Positions 25,101 through 36,915 of a stretch of 64,000 nucleotides of DNA are shown here, in pieces (the stretch's first letter is position 1; each line of letters starts with the position of its first letter). Where the stretch lies: positions 372,001 to 436,000 of the forward strand of contig JAVTLE010000013.1 of NCBI GenBank assembly GCA_033439295.1, given 5' to 3'. The position numbers were made by a program, and so were the translations under genes. The notes under the pieces are model-generated. The model searched no databases, was not told the origin of the DNA, and saw only the letters and a list, made by a program, of their open reading frames with translations. The stretch comes from Deuterostichococcus epilithicus (lineage: Eukaryota > Chlorophyta > Trebouxiophyceae > Prasiolales > Stichococcaceae).

Positions 25101-27590
25101 ACTAGGATTCCTGAAAATCCTTGGGCTTCGAAACCCTGAGAACTGCTGACAAGCAGTCGCTCCAGGATCGGGAGACCAAGCATACGCCTGAACTCAAATC
25201 GAACTCAGCGAATCTGCCACCGCAAAGCTGCTTCACGACGGGCAGACCAGCACACAACTTTGCCGACTCTGAGCAAGTCACTCGACATCTCAACCCTCAT
25301 ACAACTCAAATGTGCTGCTGCGCAGCTGCTGCACGACCGGGAGGCCAACTTCGGCAAGCTGCTCGGCGATATTCACGAGCAGGTGCGGCTCCTGTTGGCA
25401 GCTCCTCTCGGCAGCTCCTACCAGCAGCTTCCTGTTAGCGGCTCCTGTGGGCAGCTGCTCTGCGGCAGCTGCTGACGCTTGCACTCAGAACCCTGTATGC
25501 CCGCCGACGTGCGCCCCACTGGGGCACCGGCAACCGCCAGCCAGCCGGCGCTGCAGGCAGCGCCGCTGAATGACGTGCGAGGCGGGCTGCTTTGGGATCA
25601 CGTTGCTTCGCGGTCACTCGAGTCGGCAGAAGTGCCGTGTGCAGGCGCGCCCGTCTGGTTGGAGGCCAACAATGCTTGCAGATCAAACCCCTGCCACTGG
25701 GCACCTGCTGACGTCCCCTGGTGTTTGATGTTGTGGCGCGCAGAAGAAGTGGATCCCGCGCTTCACGAAGACAGGCTTCAAGAAGACGAGGGCGCCGCCG
25801 CTGCTGTATGCCCTGCTCAAGGTGCCACGACTATGCCGACCCCTCCACTGTGTTCTAGACGCCATTCATCACCTTATCATAGCTACATCCTTCCCTCCTG
25901 TAGCTCCCTATGGTTTCTGTGGCCAGCAGCTATGACCATGTGATGTGTTGAACCATCGGCGAGCTGACCTGCGGCAGTGTGGCTGTGCACCTGGCAGTTT
26001 GTGTTTTGACATCCGCCTCCTGATACAGGAGTACTTTGAGGCGCACAAGAACAACTCCGTCATTGAGAACTGGACCGATGACAACATCTACGTCAACCAC
26101 GAGTCCAGCAGGTGCCCCTCCACTAAAGCTCTTTCAGTGACAGGTGTCCTGCAGCAGGGCCAACCCAAAGTCTCAGCCGCGCCCACCGTTGCACAGGCTG
26201 CGACACAGCCCCGCAGCCGCATGCCCACGGCACTCGGCCACCTACGACCTCTACTGCCGGAGGTCGCAGCTTGCTCCGCACCACTCGTGCGCCTGGGCAT
26301 GCACACCAGCCTGTACACTGCACTATTGCACAGAAACTGTATCCCGCACAACCCAGACTGGCACCATGTCAGCACCATGTACGATAAGCCAAGGGAACCG
26401 ACTCAATTTCCTGGCATCATACACCCAAGCACTCCTGATCACTCTCAGGTTCCTGCTGGTGGACCTGCCGGAGATCGGCAGCATGAAGCCGACCATCTTC
26501 GAGCTCATCCGGCCCATCTTCGAGCAGTGGATTGGCGGCATTCCCCTCGTGCCCTCCGCCATCTACGGCGTCCGCGTCTACACCGAGGGTTCCATCCTGC
26601 AGGTGCTGTCGCGATGTGCCGTCAAGTCCCTTCCATACACACCTCCAGATGCTCCCTGCCTTTACCGGTGTCATTGTTGTCATCTCAAGGAAACGAAATC
26701 ACAAAATCTGCACAGCGTCACCGCGGCACAGCGGTTCGCACAGCCGCTCTGGGCGTTCCCGATCAGCTGCGAGCCGGCCCGTTCCGACGTCACGTCTCCT
26801 CGCAGGCGCTGCCGCAGGCGCTGGCACTCACCCGAGTGCGTGTCTTTGACGCAGGACCATGCGGACCGGCCGGACACGCACCAGGTGTCGGCCATCATCA
26901 ACATCGACCAGGATCTGGAGAGCCCCTGGCCCCTGGACATCATTGGCCACAACGGCCGCCTCGTCAAGGTTGGGCTGACTTGGAGCAACAATGCCGTTAC
27001 TGTTTGCGGACACTGGCACTCCGACTACTGCAAGCGGATTTCAAGTGCATCTTGGGTGAAAGCTCAGTTTCTCTCAAGTCCATCGCTGACGCTCTTGCGC
27101 AGGTCACTATGAAGCCGGGCGACATGGTTCTGGTGCGTCCCACCTGTCCCTCCGCCGGCGCTCTTTGCTTGGTGGCTGCTGACCGCTCTCGCACCCATCC
27201 CCAAGCAAACGTACACGCCGGTCTGGGCTGCGAACCCACATGTACGCACACTGAATTGACCTTCATCCTGTGGTTGCAGTACGAGGGCGCCTCTTGCGCG
27301 CATGGGCGGCCTGCGCCGCTGGTGGGCCGGTTCATGGCAAACACCTTCCTTCATGTGAGCGCTTTCTCATTCGTCGTGCCTTTGATGGTTGCGAACCTGC
27401 AGGTGACGTTGGTTGCGCAGGCCCGCAGAGTGCGGGCAATGGCTGTCGTCTGTCCTTCGAGGTTCTGGACGTTTCTGAGGGCATTATGAGCTCTCTGCAA
27501 GAATCTGAGCATTCCATGCGCCTTCTACAGATGCGGCCGCGCGAGAAGCAGCCAAACTACACTGGGCCGACCATCGTGCCTGACAAGTAG
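22102..27590 (+). CDS. Membrane-anchored 2-oxoglutarate/Fe(II) dioxygenase-like protein
   Basis: Exons: 22102-22113 (tentative), 22274-22383, 22497-22559, 22702-22925, 23332-23521, 23827-23974, 24338-24412, 24699-24803, 25326-25382, 25744-25821, 26029-26111, 26449-26602, 26855-26968, 27103-27132, 27280-27354, 27531-27590 (stop 27588-27590): 1,578 nt, 525 residues, all in phase. A basic stretch (RTKPRRGRKG) precedes a single hydrophobic segment (about 26-45), suggesting a type II membrane protein. Residues 62-330 are a module I cannot assign. The C-terminal third resembles the prolyl-4-hydroxylase-like double-stranded beta-helix: HAD at 435-437 fits the metal-binding HxD, SAIINI follows, GDMVL precedes SCAHGRP (His489 as distal ligand), and Arg498 could bind 2-oxoglutarate. 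Expected role: hydroxylation of an unknown substrate in the endomembrane lumen. The 12-nt first exon is the weakest point; the start may lie elsewhere. Confidence 0.75.
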
Positions 27591-28079
27591 GATTGGGATA
27601 CAGCCACTTTTGTGGGCCATCATCATGACACTCGGGGTGGAGGAGCCGCAAGCGATGCATCCAGGGGAGGATTGCCTTGGCGGCTCGTGCGTTGAGGTTG
27701 CTAAACTGCTGAGCACGTGCTGGCGCAGTCACTGGGTTGTCAGGCGGTTTGAAGATATGATTCGCATGCCACTTTTGTCGGTCAGACGTTGGATGCTGAG
27801 GGTCCCCTGGATTCCAGCCACATGCTGGAGATTGCCTGTTTCTATGACGCTCAACGTTTGTTACTACATCTTGTTTCTATTTGACACTCAACGTTGTCGA
27901 GCTGGACCAACAGACGGACCATTTCATAAATTTGGTTTCTAACGCTCGAGGTCATCGGCAGGCTGTGGTTGCTAACCTTGCGTCCGACTGGAACCCCACG
28001 CTCCAACATGTCACGGACACGACGCATATGAGACTCCAATCCCGCGCCGGCGCCACCCCGCTGCAACCGTTTGCCGAAA
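27591..28079. other. Intergenic region between convergent genes
   Basis: Separates the dioxygenase-like gene (plus) from the TMEM18 gene (minus). It should hold both 3' UTRs; AT-richer around 27740-27960. No gene or repeat recognised. Confidence 0.5.
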
Positions 28080-29338
28080 TCAGTCCGTCTTTGGACCGGC
28101 GGTATCGGCGCTGCCGTCGCCGTTGCCGCCGGCAGGACCACCGCTGTCGCCGCCTGCTGAGTCCTCGGCTGCCGCCGCTGCTCGCCGCTGTTTGGCCTTG
28201 ACCCGCAGCTCGGTGCGCTTCATGCGCACCAGCAGCATGGCCATCTGCTGCAGGTAAATGAGCTGCGCCGTGCACAGGCACGGCTTCAGTTGGAGACGCG
28301 CATTGCGCTTGCCTCTTGCTTCAACGTGCTGACATTGCACACGACAGCATCGCCATTTGCCCAGCAGCCAGCCCGTCCACTGATGGATCAGGGTTGCAAT
28401 TCTACCCCGGTTGCCCAGCAGGCCACCCGGCAGATCCTTGATGCAGAGCATAGCGCCTACACTTCTTAAAGCTGCTGCAGCAACTGCCGTGAGGATGTCG
28501 AAAATCCCCACACAGCATGGGAGATTATACATCTCCAGGCGCATGGTGCAGGCGCTCACCAGGATGACGAACATGATGAACAGCAGCGGCGCGCCAAGCA
28601 GCGCGCCCGCAAACACGCCGTGCTTGTCGAAATAGTTCTGCTTTGCAAAGCGCTGCCAATGGCGACCCGCCAGCGCGTTTAGCCGCTCCGCATTCATCAC
28701 CAGGGCCACTGTGAGGCATGCAGCCGACGTATCAGGAGTGCAGGTTTCAAAATGGGTGTTTGGAAGTCGCGTGTTGGTGCCTAGCTGGCAGGCATCGTGC
28801 TGTGACGCTGTCCAAGCAACTGGAGGCTATTGCCGGTCTGCAAGCGCCACAAGCAGCTGATGGGTGCTGGTGCGCGACTCTACGCCAGCCGCTGCACACC
28901 TGACAAGAAGAAGATGACGGCTGTGACCGTCTGGCTGCGGCGCTTCAGGATGACCGTCGTCAGCAGCAGCACGTGGAACGTCATCAGGTAGCCGATCCAG
29001 GGCTCCTGGTGACCGGAAGGCAGATGCTTCGTGCACAGCCATGACGCGCTGCAACAGGGTGCGCTGTGCAAGGGCGCTCAGGCGTACATGCTTGACCGTG
29101 CAACCATCAATGCTCCTCGGCTCTGCAGTCTGCAGGGGGTCTGCGATCCTGATTTTCAAGCAGCGTGAAGCTGAAAGCTACACACCGTCCAGTCCACCGC
29201 AGCAGCAAAGCCCCTCAGGCCGTCTATGACGCCGGGCTGGGAGTTGATATTCGACATCTTGGCTTTAATCTCCGCCTGCACCGCTTGCCAGGCCGCCTCG
29301 GCGGCGCCGCCCAGCTGCTCGAATGCCTGGGGCGGCAT
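28080..29338 (-). CDS. TMEM18: TMEM18 homologue (small multi-pass nuclear-membrane protein)
   Basis: Exons in order: 29338-29186, 29005-28900, 28708-28560, 28262-28080 (stop 28082-28080): 591 nt, 196 residues, all in phase. The core follows the animal TMEM18 pattern as I remember it: VDWTEPWIGYLMTFHVLLL (first membrane helix), a second helix TAVIFFLS, an N-A-x-x-x-x-x-LA stretch, then NYFDKHGVFAGALLGAPLL leading into the third helix LFIMFVIL, and a basic C-terminal tail (VRMKRTELRVKAKQRR) as in animal TMEM18, here followed by a Gly/Asp-rich extension. Known in animals as an inner-nuclear-membrane protein linked genetically to body mass; its function in algae is unknown. The start is the ATG of MPPQAFEQL; an in-frame ATG at 29416 would add 26 residues. 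Confidence 0.9.
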
Positions 29339-29950
29339 GCTGCTACCCAGTTTTCCGCTGTCAGGTTGCCCGCCGCGGTGCGCTGTAACCGACTCGGAGC
29401 CGCTCCAAATAATCAAGATACAGGTGTGGTCAGGCTCAGAGCATTTGGGTTTCTGTTTCGATGCTCATTCCACACGCACCAACGATATAGGAATGGGTGT
29501 CAGCAGCGGAATTGGCTCATGGGTGCGTATGTTCAAACCGCGATTTCGATCAGCCGGTGCAGATAGAGTACTACTAGTGGACTGAAGGCCTTCAGGATCG
29601 TGCTAGAACGCTGTGTTGACTTCCAATGCTGACGCCAGGTGGATGAAGTCGCTGAATACGCAATGCTGACTGCGCCGGACGCTCAGCCAATCAGCGCGCA
29701 GCAAACACTTTGAGCGCCGAGGGCAGCTTCTCGTGCAATATCGTCTCACAGTGCAACTGACAGTGTTGTGGAAGTAAGATCGAAGCATCCATTTGTGTCG
29801 GTTTGAGCGAACACGGAGAGCTGAAACGACCCAAATTGTTGCTGCACCTTGGTGGCAGATTGCATTTGCAACAAAGCAACGCGGTGCCAGCGTTTCAGCG
29901 CTTCGAGAGCATAGTCTTTGACATCCAGTCGTTTCGGTTATCTCTGGAGC
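29339..29950. promoter_or_regulatory. Divergent promoter region of TMEM18 and the J-PDI gene
   Basis: About 0.6 kb between two head-to-head start codons (29338 minus, 29951 plus), so promoters for both must lie here or overlap. It is AT-richer than its flanks. I saw no motif that I can name with confidence. Confidence 0.4.
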
Positions 29951-32900
29951 ATGCACATTCAACAGAGGCTGTGCCGAACGGGCGCCCTTGCTGTGCTGCT
30001 GCTGCTTGCGTGCGCAGCATGTGCACAAGCGGTGCGAGAGACGAAGTACTATGACACGCTGGGCATCAGCCCGGACGCGGACGAGTCGACCGTGAAAAAG
30101 GCCTACCGACGGCAGGCGCTGTGAGTTGTCATCCCTGCGAGTGCAGGGATCTGCACCCAGGGTGATTAAATGGGGACCTTGCGGATGATACTGACACCTG
30201 TAGACACATCGATGCACATGAAATGCATTTACCCTGCCAGCAGCCCGTTCGCTTGATCCTTGACGAGTGTTGCAGCATGTCTCCACAGGAAGTGGCACCC
30301 CGACCGGAACAAAGACAACAAGGAGAAGGCAGAACAGAGGTTCAGAGAGGTGAAGCTCTTGACGTTCCTGAGTTGCTTGACGTCCGCTCATAGCTGGTGT
30401 GACTCGAAACACCAATGGACGCTGCTCCCTCCCTGCAATTGTCGGAGTGATCGACAGCGCAACAACCATGCCGTGCAGGTGGCCGCGGCGTACGAGACGC
30501 TGTCGGATGAGAAGAAGCGACAGGTCTATGATCAGGTGATCAATGAGGGCTCGTCCCGAGTGCGCGTGCATCATTGGCACACTACCACCGGCCAGACGGG
30601 CGCAGAGCGCATGCGTTCGCTCCCTCGCAAACGCACTGGCTCGGCAGATGCACTCGTTTGCTCACTGCGGATGCGTTTGGCTTGCAGTTCGGCGAGGAGG
30701 GCCTCAAGGGGCAGGGCGGTCCGGGCGGTGGCCCTGGCGGCCCCGGCGGCGGCGGTGGCGGTTTCCACTTCCAGGTGCAAGCTGCAGCACAGTGGGGGAT
30801 GGCATGTCTGCATGAAATGAGGAACCGGTCTTGATGGGGCCAGCTCTGGGCCAATGGAGTCAATCGCGCTGCATCTGCTGCTTTGCATGCCATCACCACC
30901 AGGCCGGTGTATAGACCCAAGTGGTGATGTGCCACCTGCAGGGCAACCCCCAGGACATCTTCAATGCCTTCTTCGGCGGCGGCGACCCCTTTGGCGGCGC
31001 CGGAGGCGGCGACGGCGGCAAGCGGGTGCACGTGAACATGGGGGGTGGCGGTGGCGGTGGCATTGACCTGGGCGACCTCCTGGGTGGCATGATGGGCGGC
31101 GGCATGGGCGGCGCGGGCGGCAGGGGGGGGCATGGGAGGCGGCATGGGGGGTGGCTTCCCTGGCGGCGGCGGTATGGGAGGCGGCGGCCGGCAGCGGCGT
31201 GCCCGCGACGGCAGCCCAGGGTGAGTCCTGTCGCAATGCGCAGCCCCGCCGAAAGTGCAACCACAGCAGCCTGCAGGAAGCAGCCGGGCAGAATCTTGTG
31301 CAGGGAGTACTGCAGGATCGTTCCTCTGTCCTGTAGACATGGGGGTTTTGTGGAGTGCGGCGCTGGGCTGCGCTGCCTGCCGCTGGCGGACATGCACCTT
31401 GCCTGCACGCCTGCACCCCCGGCCGCACCACCTGCACACTGCGCATCTGTGCACAGTAGCATTGAGCCAAGTCAAGGATTCAGAGGTCCTCCAACTTGGT
31501 GCTGCTGCACACTGGCTTTTGTAGGACACTCGCTCTTTGCACATGCATTGCAGTGGCGGCGGCGGCAGCGGCGGCGGGCAGGGCGAGTCGCTGTATGCCG
31601 GGCACCCCCACGTGGAGGAGTTCACTGCTTCCAACTTCCCTGACGGTCCGCGCGAGGTTGCGATCGTGGAATTTTACGCCCCCTGGTGCGCCAGCCCTGC
31701 AGCTCCACCGGCTTTTCCAACCTCAGAACTTTCATGCCGTACTTTCCTGTGACCACTTCATACTTTCCCTTACGGCATGCGTTGCGCAGTGCCAACCGAG
31801 AAGACAAGACGGGATTCGAGGGCACGTCACAACGAGAGTATGCGCCGCCGGCGCAGGTGCGGGCACTGCCGGTCGCTGGCGCCGCACTGGGGGCGCGTCG
31901 CGGCCTCGCTGAAGGGCGTGGTCCGTGTGGGCGCCGTGAACTGCGACGCCGACAGCGCCCTGTGCGCCCAGCACGGGTNTNCGCNCGGGGGGGCCCCATC
32001 GTCCTGATGTCTAGCTGGACCTCCTGTTCCGCTTTCACCCTCACAGTTCCCCTCCATGTTCCCGGCATTTCGGTCCTGAGTCGCCTCGCGCCTCGTCCGG
32101 GCTTGGATACGCGTGCTCAAGCAGCAACGCCGCGCCTGGCAGCGAGCCCGCCGGCGCGTCACTGTTGGATCCATGCCGACGCGGTCCTGTCGCAGTGCCG
32201 TGTGATGCGCCCGCGCGGAGACGCGCAGCTGAGGCAGGCGGCAATGCGCCGCCTGACGCAACCTGAAGACCCCTGCTCACGCTGCGCTCCTGCTTGCTTG
32301 CACAGGGTGAAGGGGTACCCGACAGTGAAGGCCTTCATCAATGGCAAGTCCGCGGGCGAGCATGGCGGGGAACGCACGGCGGCCGCCATCAAAGATTGGG
32401 CGCTGGGCCTGGTGCCCAACCACGTCACCACCCTCAACCGGCAGGCGCAGGTCTGCAGACGTCTCGCGCGCCTTAGCGAGCTGTCATGGTCGTCGTGCAC
32501 TCCGGCAAGATGCTTTTGGCATGGGGATTGGGGCTGGACAGCCGTTGAACAGGCTCACTCGTGCGCTGCACCCCCAGCCGCTGTTCCCGCACGGGCAGCA
32601 GCAAAAGTGCCGAGGTTGCTCATGCCGTGGTGTGGGAAACGGGCCGGGACAGGGGCTGGCAAGTCCGTGGCACTCGCAACGGTGCAAAGACTGGCGCATG
32701 GGCCGCCTTTCGTGCTCGGCATGGTCGCCCTCGCGGCGACTTTGAAGAATCAGGGAGCGGACGACTAGGCGGCGGCTCTGGGTAGAGTGCTTTGCACAGG
32801 CACACCGCAGGCTCCAGGACGTTTTCCGAGAAACACGACATCCTGATGCTTGCAACTTGCGCACAACAGGTGGACGAATTCCTGAAGCGGTGCGGCGGCA

Positions 32901-33552
32901 GCGGCGGCGGCGGCAAGCCCAAGGCGCGAGCGGACTGGGGCGCCTGCGTGCTGCTGTTCACTGCCAAGCACGACACCTCGCCGCTCGCGCTGTCGCTGGC
33001 CAACAGCTACAGGTGCAGTTTCGGGACTGCGGCCTGCATGTCGTTCTCCGCAGCAGCGTCTGCGCTCGTGCATGAGCACAAGTTGGCGCAACAACGAAGT
33101 TGGTGGCAGCGGGGCGGACGGCGCCGTACGGTGTGCTGGGAGCTGATAATGTGCTTTCATGCCCGCGAAAAGTATATGACGCATCTGGGAGTGTGCTGCG
33201 CAGGGACCGACTGGCGTTCGGTGAGGTGCGCGGCAGCAACACGGCGCTGGCGGCGGCCTTTGGCGTCAACGCCTTCCCACGACTCGTCGCCGTCTGCAAC
33301 GGCGACGCGGCCAGCCGAGAGGTGTACGCCGGCGACATGAAGAGCGAGCCCATCAGGAAGTTCCTGGACCGGTTCACCGGCGGCAAGCGATGCCGGCAGG
33401 CGGTGAAGCTGAGCCCCGAGACGGACTTCGGCCGCCTGCGAGTGGGCCAGCTCAAGGAGCTGTTGCGGGACCGGGGCGTCGTGTGCCGCGAGTGTGTCGA
33501 GAAGGGCGACTTCGTGGCCAAGCTCAAGGAGCTGGCCGCCGCGCAGACTTGA
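29951..33552 (+). CDS. ER J-domain/protein disulfide isomerase with MANF-like C-terminal domain
   Basis: Exons: 29951-30120, 30289-30349, 30479-30535, 30688-30774, 30942-31220, 31554-31685, 31857-31976, 32306-32450, 32870-33012, 33204-33552 (stop 33550-33552). All phases agree except inside exon 5, where a run of eight G (31123-31130) must lose one base for the downstream frame; then 1,542 nt, 513 residues. Order: signal peptide (1-26), J-domain (31-95) with HPD in KWHPDRN, Gly-rich GF region (about 97-235), thioredoxin domain (about 240-345) with WCGHC formed across the 31685/31857 junction and YPTVKAF carrying the cis-Pro, second thioredoxin-like region without CxxC (350-450), and a C-terminal segment (467-513) LKELLRDRGVVCRECVEK that resembles the SAP-like C-domain of MANF/ARMET with its CxxC. 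Expected role: ER-luminal Hsp70 (BiP) co-chaperone plus thiol oxidoreductase, like ERdj5/DNAJC10. No KDEL-type ending: the chain stops at AAAQT. Confidence 0.85.
31979..31985. other. Ambiguous bases (N) at a splice donor
   Basis: N at 31979, 31981 and 31985, immediately after the proposed GT donor (31977-31978) of exon 7 of the J-PDI gene, beside a G-run. The donor sequence beyond GT cannot be judged; phase on both sides still agrees. Confidence 0.9.
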
Positions 33553-34147
33553 GAGCAGTTCTGCACATCGCGCCAGCCTAGCACCAGGGAAGCGACTCTC
33601 GGACATTGGCTCGGGCTGACTGCGCCCGTATAGTTCAGAAGAATCACCCACAGGGCGGGCTTTCGATTGTACTGCCCGCGAGTTGTCGATGATTAAACCG
33701 CTCACAGCGTGTTGAACGGCGCGCTGGCTCAGCCAGAAATCCTCGTAGCGTGTGCCCTGTCTTAACTCAGAGGCGGCGAACAACCGCCTCTGGACGGCGA
33801 ACCACCCAACACTGGTTGGACGAGACACAGCGACGGCAGCCCTCTCGCCCTTCTCGCCACCGGCACGTGCGAACTCTCAGTAGCAACAGCTCTGCACCTG
33901 TGAGCAGCTTGATCCAATACTCAGCTTGATGTCCCTGAGTGCAAGTGAGCTGATCGCAGCTAGGCGAGACACTACTTCGAAACCTAGGGACGCTTCGGAA
34001 CCTGAGCTCTCGCGAATACGCTCCATCTTGCGTGGGCAGCAGCGGCGCAAGCGGCCAATGACGAGAAGTCAGGTGGGTCGATCTGTATATCTCATAATAG
34101 CTGGAGGGTCCCTCGTGGGTGGCGGCACCTTGCGCGCACCCGCTGAC
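33553..34147. other. Intergenic region
   Basis: Between the stop of the J-PDI gene and the proposed start of the CAP gene, both on plus. Expected to hold the 3' UTR of the first and promoter or 5' UTR of the second. No further gene recognised; the true first exon of the CAP gene could lie here. Confidence 0.4.
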
Positions 34148-36915
34148 ATGATTCATGGTACTGTACCTGCTCCTCATGCGGCAGGACAGTGGTCAGCCTG
34201 CTCATCAATCCTGCGCATTGTTCGATGTCGTGCGCAATCACTCATATACTTCTTTTCATTGAAGGGACAGTTCCTCACGGCCGTCGCAGTCATCCTGGTC
34301 TTGCAAATTTGTGCGGCATTTGACCTGGACATCCCGGAGAGGCGGTCCAGCGACGAGCCGTTAATCGCCGGCAGGGTGCCCATATGGAATGTGAGCAGCG
34401 CAATTGCCAGCTAGTTCTGGACAGGGTGCACATCCGACACACGATGCCGATCTGGAGAAGATTGCCAGCAGTGCAGCAGCAGGGTTTTGCTGGCACTCGC
34501 TGCCAAGACTGCCGAAGCTGTCTCTGGATCCAGCTGCGACCCTTTAAGTGTACAATTGGGTGTCCAAGGAAGATGCGGGTTTGTCCTGCAGATCCCGCGT
34601 ATCGGAGTGGTGGAGCTGGCGCCGAGGCAGCGGCTGTCATGGCCGCGGCTCCTCGCGGCGCAGGCCGGGTCCGCCGCGAAAAGCAGTAAGAATGTCATTC
34701 GAGTCAAACCCTGCCACGGCACGGCGCACGCCTTCTATCCAAGCTTGAGCCTGTTGTACTGTCGGGTTTTTGAATGTATCGAGCCATGCAATGACGGTAG
34801 TTTCTGCCAAACAGATGTTTCTGATGCCGCGCCCTGGCTGCGTAACCTCACAGCATTCGCGTTCGTGCCGAACTACCTGCCCGGCAGCGATCAGAGGCTG
34901 CGGAAGAAGCCCACTCCCAAGCCGACCGCTGCCAAGAATGCCGCCAAGAAGGTGGCGACCGCCAAGGCACCAAAGCTCGATCAACCGAAAGTGGTGCAGC
35001 CCTCCGCCGTGGCGGCCACTGCAGCCACGGCAGTCCGTGCAACAGCATCAACCCCCGCCGCCAAGCCTAGCAGCGGCAAGTGGTCGGTGAGTGGCTGGCT
35101 TGGCTGGAGAGCACGTGTTCTTGTACAGAGCGAATGCGACTGCTCATTCTGCAGGCGGTGTGGTGCGTGCGCACATCCCACTGGATTTCACATTCAGGGT
35201 CCCCGCATGTGCAGGCCACCAATCCCCTGAATGTCACGGCCAAGCTGTCGCCAAACAATGCGACAAATGTGCTGTTGCCGTGGCTTCACAATCAATACCG
35301 GTCGCGCCACCAGAACACGCCGCCCATGATATGGAACGCCACGCTTGCGGCATCTTCTCAAGCTTGGGCACGCAAGTGAGCTTCCTGCTTGTGAGGGGAT
35401 GTCGCAATACGCACTCGTAGGATGCCATCGATCGCAGTGGTTTCAGTGTGTTGTCGTGATCCATGAAACCTGCATGATTAGTCGGCTGAGTGGGCGATAC
35501 TATGCTGCGCTGGCAGGTGCTACTTTGCTCACAGCGGCACGGCAGGCGTCGGTGAGCCTCACGTCGATGCCAGCGTATGAAACCCTTAGCTGCACCAATT
35601 GGCCGAAATGTACCCAAGCTTGTGGTGCTATTGGCTGACGTGCTGTGCCAATTTGCGTAGGGGAGAACCTGTACCTAGCGTAAGCATACCCAGTTGTCTC
35701 ACATATGCTTCCGCTCCACATCTTCCGCACTATACAGGCCTCTTGCTTTCTTTCTGCTGTCATGCCACCAGACCTGACATGAGTCAGGAAGTCCACAAAA
35801 GCCCTGCAAACCCTCTACTACTGACTGTTCCAAACTTTTGCCTCCCAGCTACTACTGGCAGGATGTACCGCGCACGCTCCCCGACAGTAAGTTGTTGTGT
35901 GCCATACTTGCTTCGAAATGGTAGGCCTGTAAACACGGCTGTAGCAGCCGGTCATTCCGGGCTTCAAAACAGCCTGTTTATCTTTGTGGCTTTGCACAGG
36001 CTGGGCCTCAGCAATTTTCGGGTTCTACAGCGAGGTGTGTACTGCTAAGTCATGTGCACGCCGCAGCGATTCGCATACTGACATCAAGGCGCAGTTGAAC
36101 CAAGAAAGGCTTGTCTGACGAGCTGTGCGTGCGGCCTGCAGATCAAGTCTTACTCCTGGTCTAGCCCTGGCTTCTCCGAGGCAACTGGGCACTTCACGTG
36201 CGTTTGCCTGCCTTCATTCCCAGGCCACACTATCGGAATATATGCTCCCCATATAATCTTTCACTGCATGCTACTGCATCACGGCATTGCTGGATGGCTG
36301 ACCGGTGCACACCTGGCTCACCGCAGGCAAATCGTCTGGGCTGGGACCACTACGGTCGGCTGCGCTGCGGAACAGTGCCCAAGCGGGTGGGCTTTGTGCC
36401 CACTTGCTTTTGACCCGCACACCACTGCCATCAGTGCATGCACTCCTCTTCGCATGCAGCCGTACACCATGCCACGTCATCAGTGACAACCTGCGGGGCA
36501 CTGAGGCGACTGCTGCAGCCTTGCACAGTATGTACTTTTGTAGACGAAGTTTGTGTAGACGAAGACTTCCAGTCAGAGAGCTGCAGACAGCAGGCAGCTC
36601 GCAGACTGAATGCGTGGACCACAATCTGGTGTGCGGCTTTCCGTGTGCAGGTACGCCGGAGTAGATATGGTGATCTTCGTATGTCAGGTGGGACCTCGCA
36701 CCTTTCTTCCGTCATGAGTATGGAGTATACGAACGGAGAACGTGCACTTCATCGTCCATGCCATGGCATTGGCACACGCACGCGCTCCTTTGTGGAGCAA
36801 TCATTAGATGGAGGCGACTTGACGAGATTTAATGTCATGCAATCTGCAGTACTCTCCCCAGGGTAACGTCGCGACGCCGCAACTATTCACTACAAACGTC
36901 ATCCCGTTGGTCTGA
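34148..36915 (+). CDS. Secreted CAP-domain (PR-1/SCP-like) protein
   Basis: Exons: 34148?-34390, 34469-34685, 34815-35086, 35215-35375, 35517-35551, 35661-35679, 35849-35886, 36000-36034, 36142-36197, 36327-36386, 36651-36687, 36850-36915 (stop 36913-36915): 1,239 nt, 412 residues if the ATG at 34148 is used, all in phase. The hydrophobic stretch FLTAVAVILVLQICAAF (34270-34321) looks like a signal peptide core, so the true start may be nearer to it. A Lys/Pro/Ala-rich linker (about 195-244) precedes the CAP domain (247-395): LLPWLHNQYRSRHQNTPPM, then CYFAHSGTAGVGENLYLA (the conserved His and GENL), then SWASAIFGFYSE, HFTQIVWAGTTTVGCA and a final VCQYSPQGN. The conserved His of FAH and HFTQ and the Glu of GENL are present. 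Several N-glycosylation sequons (NVT, NAT) precede the domain. Role: extracellular; CAP proteins bind sterols or lipids in other organisms, function here unknown. Confidence 0.83.
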
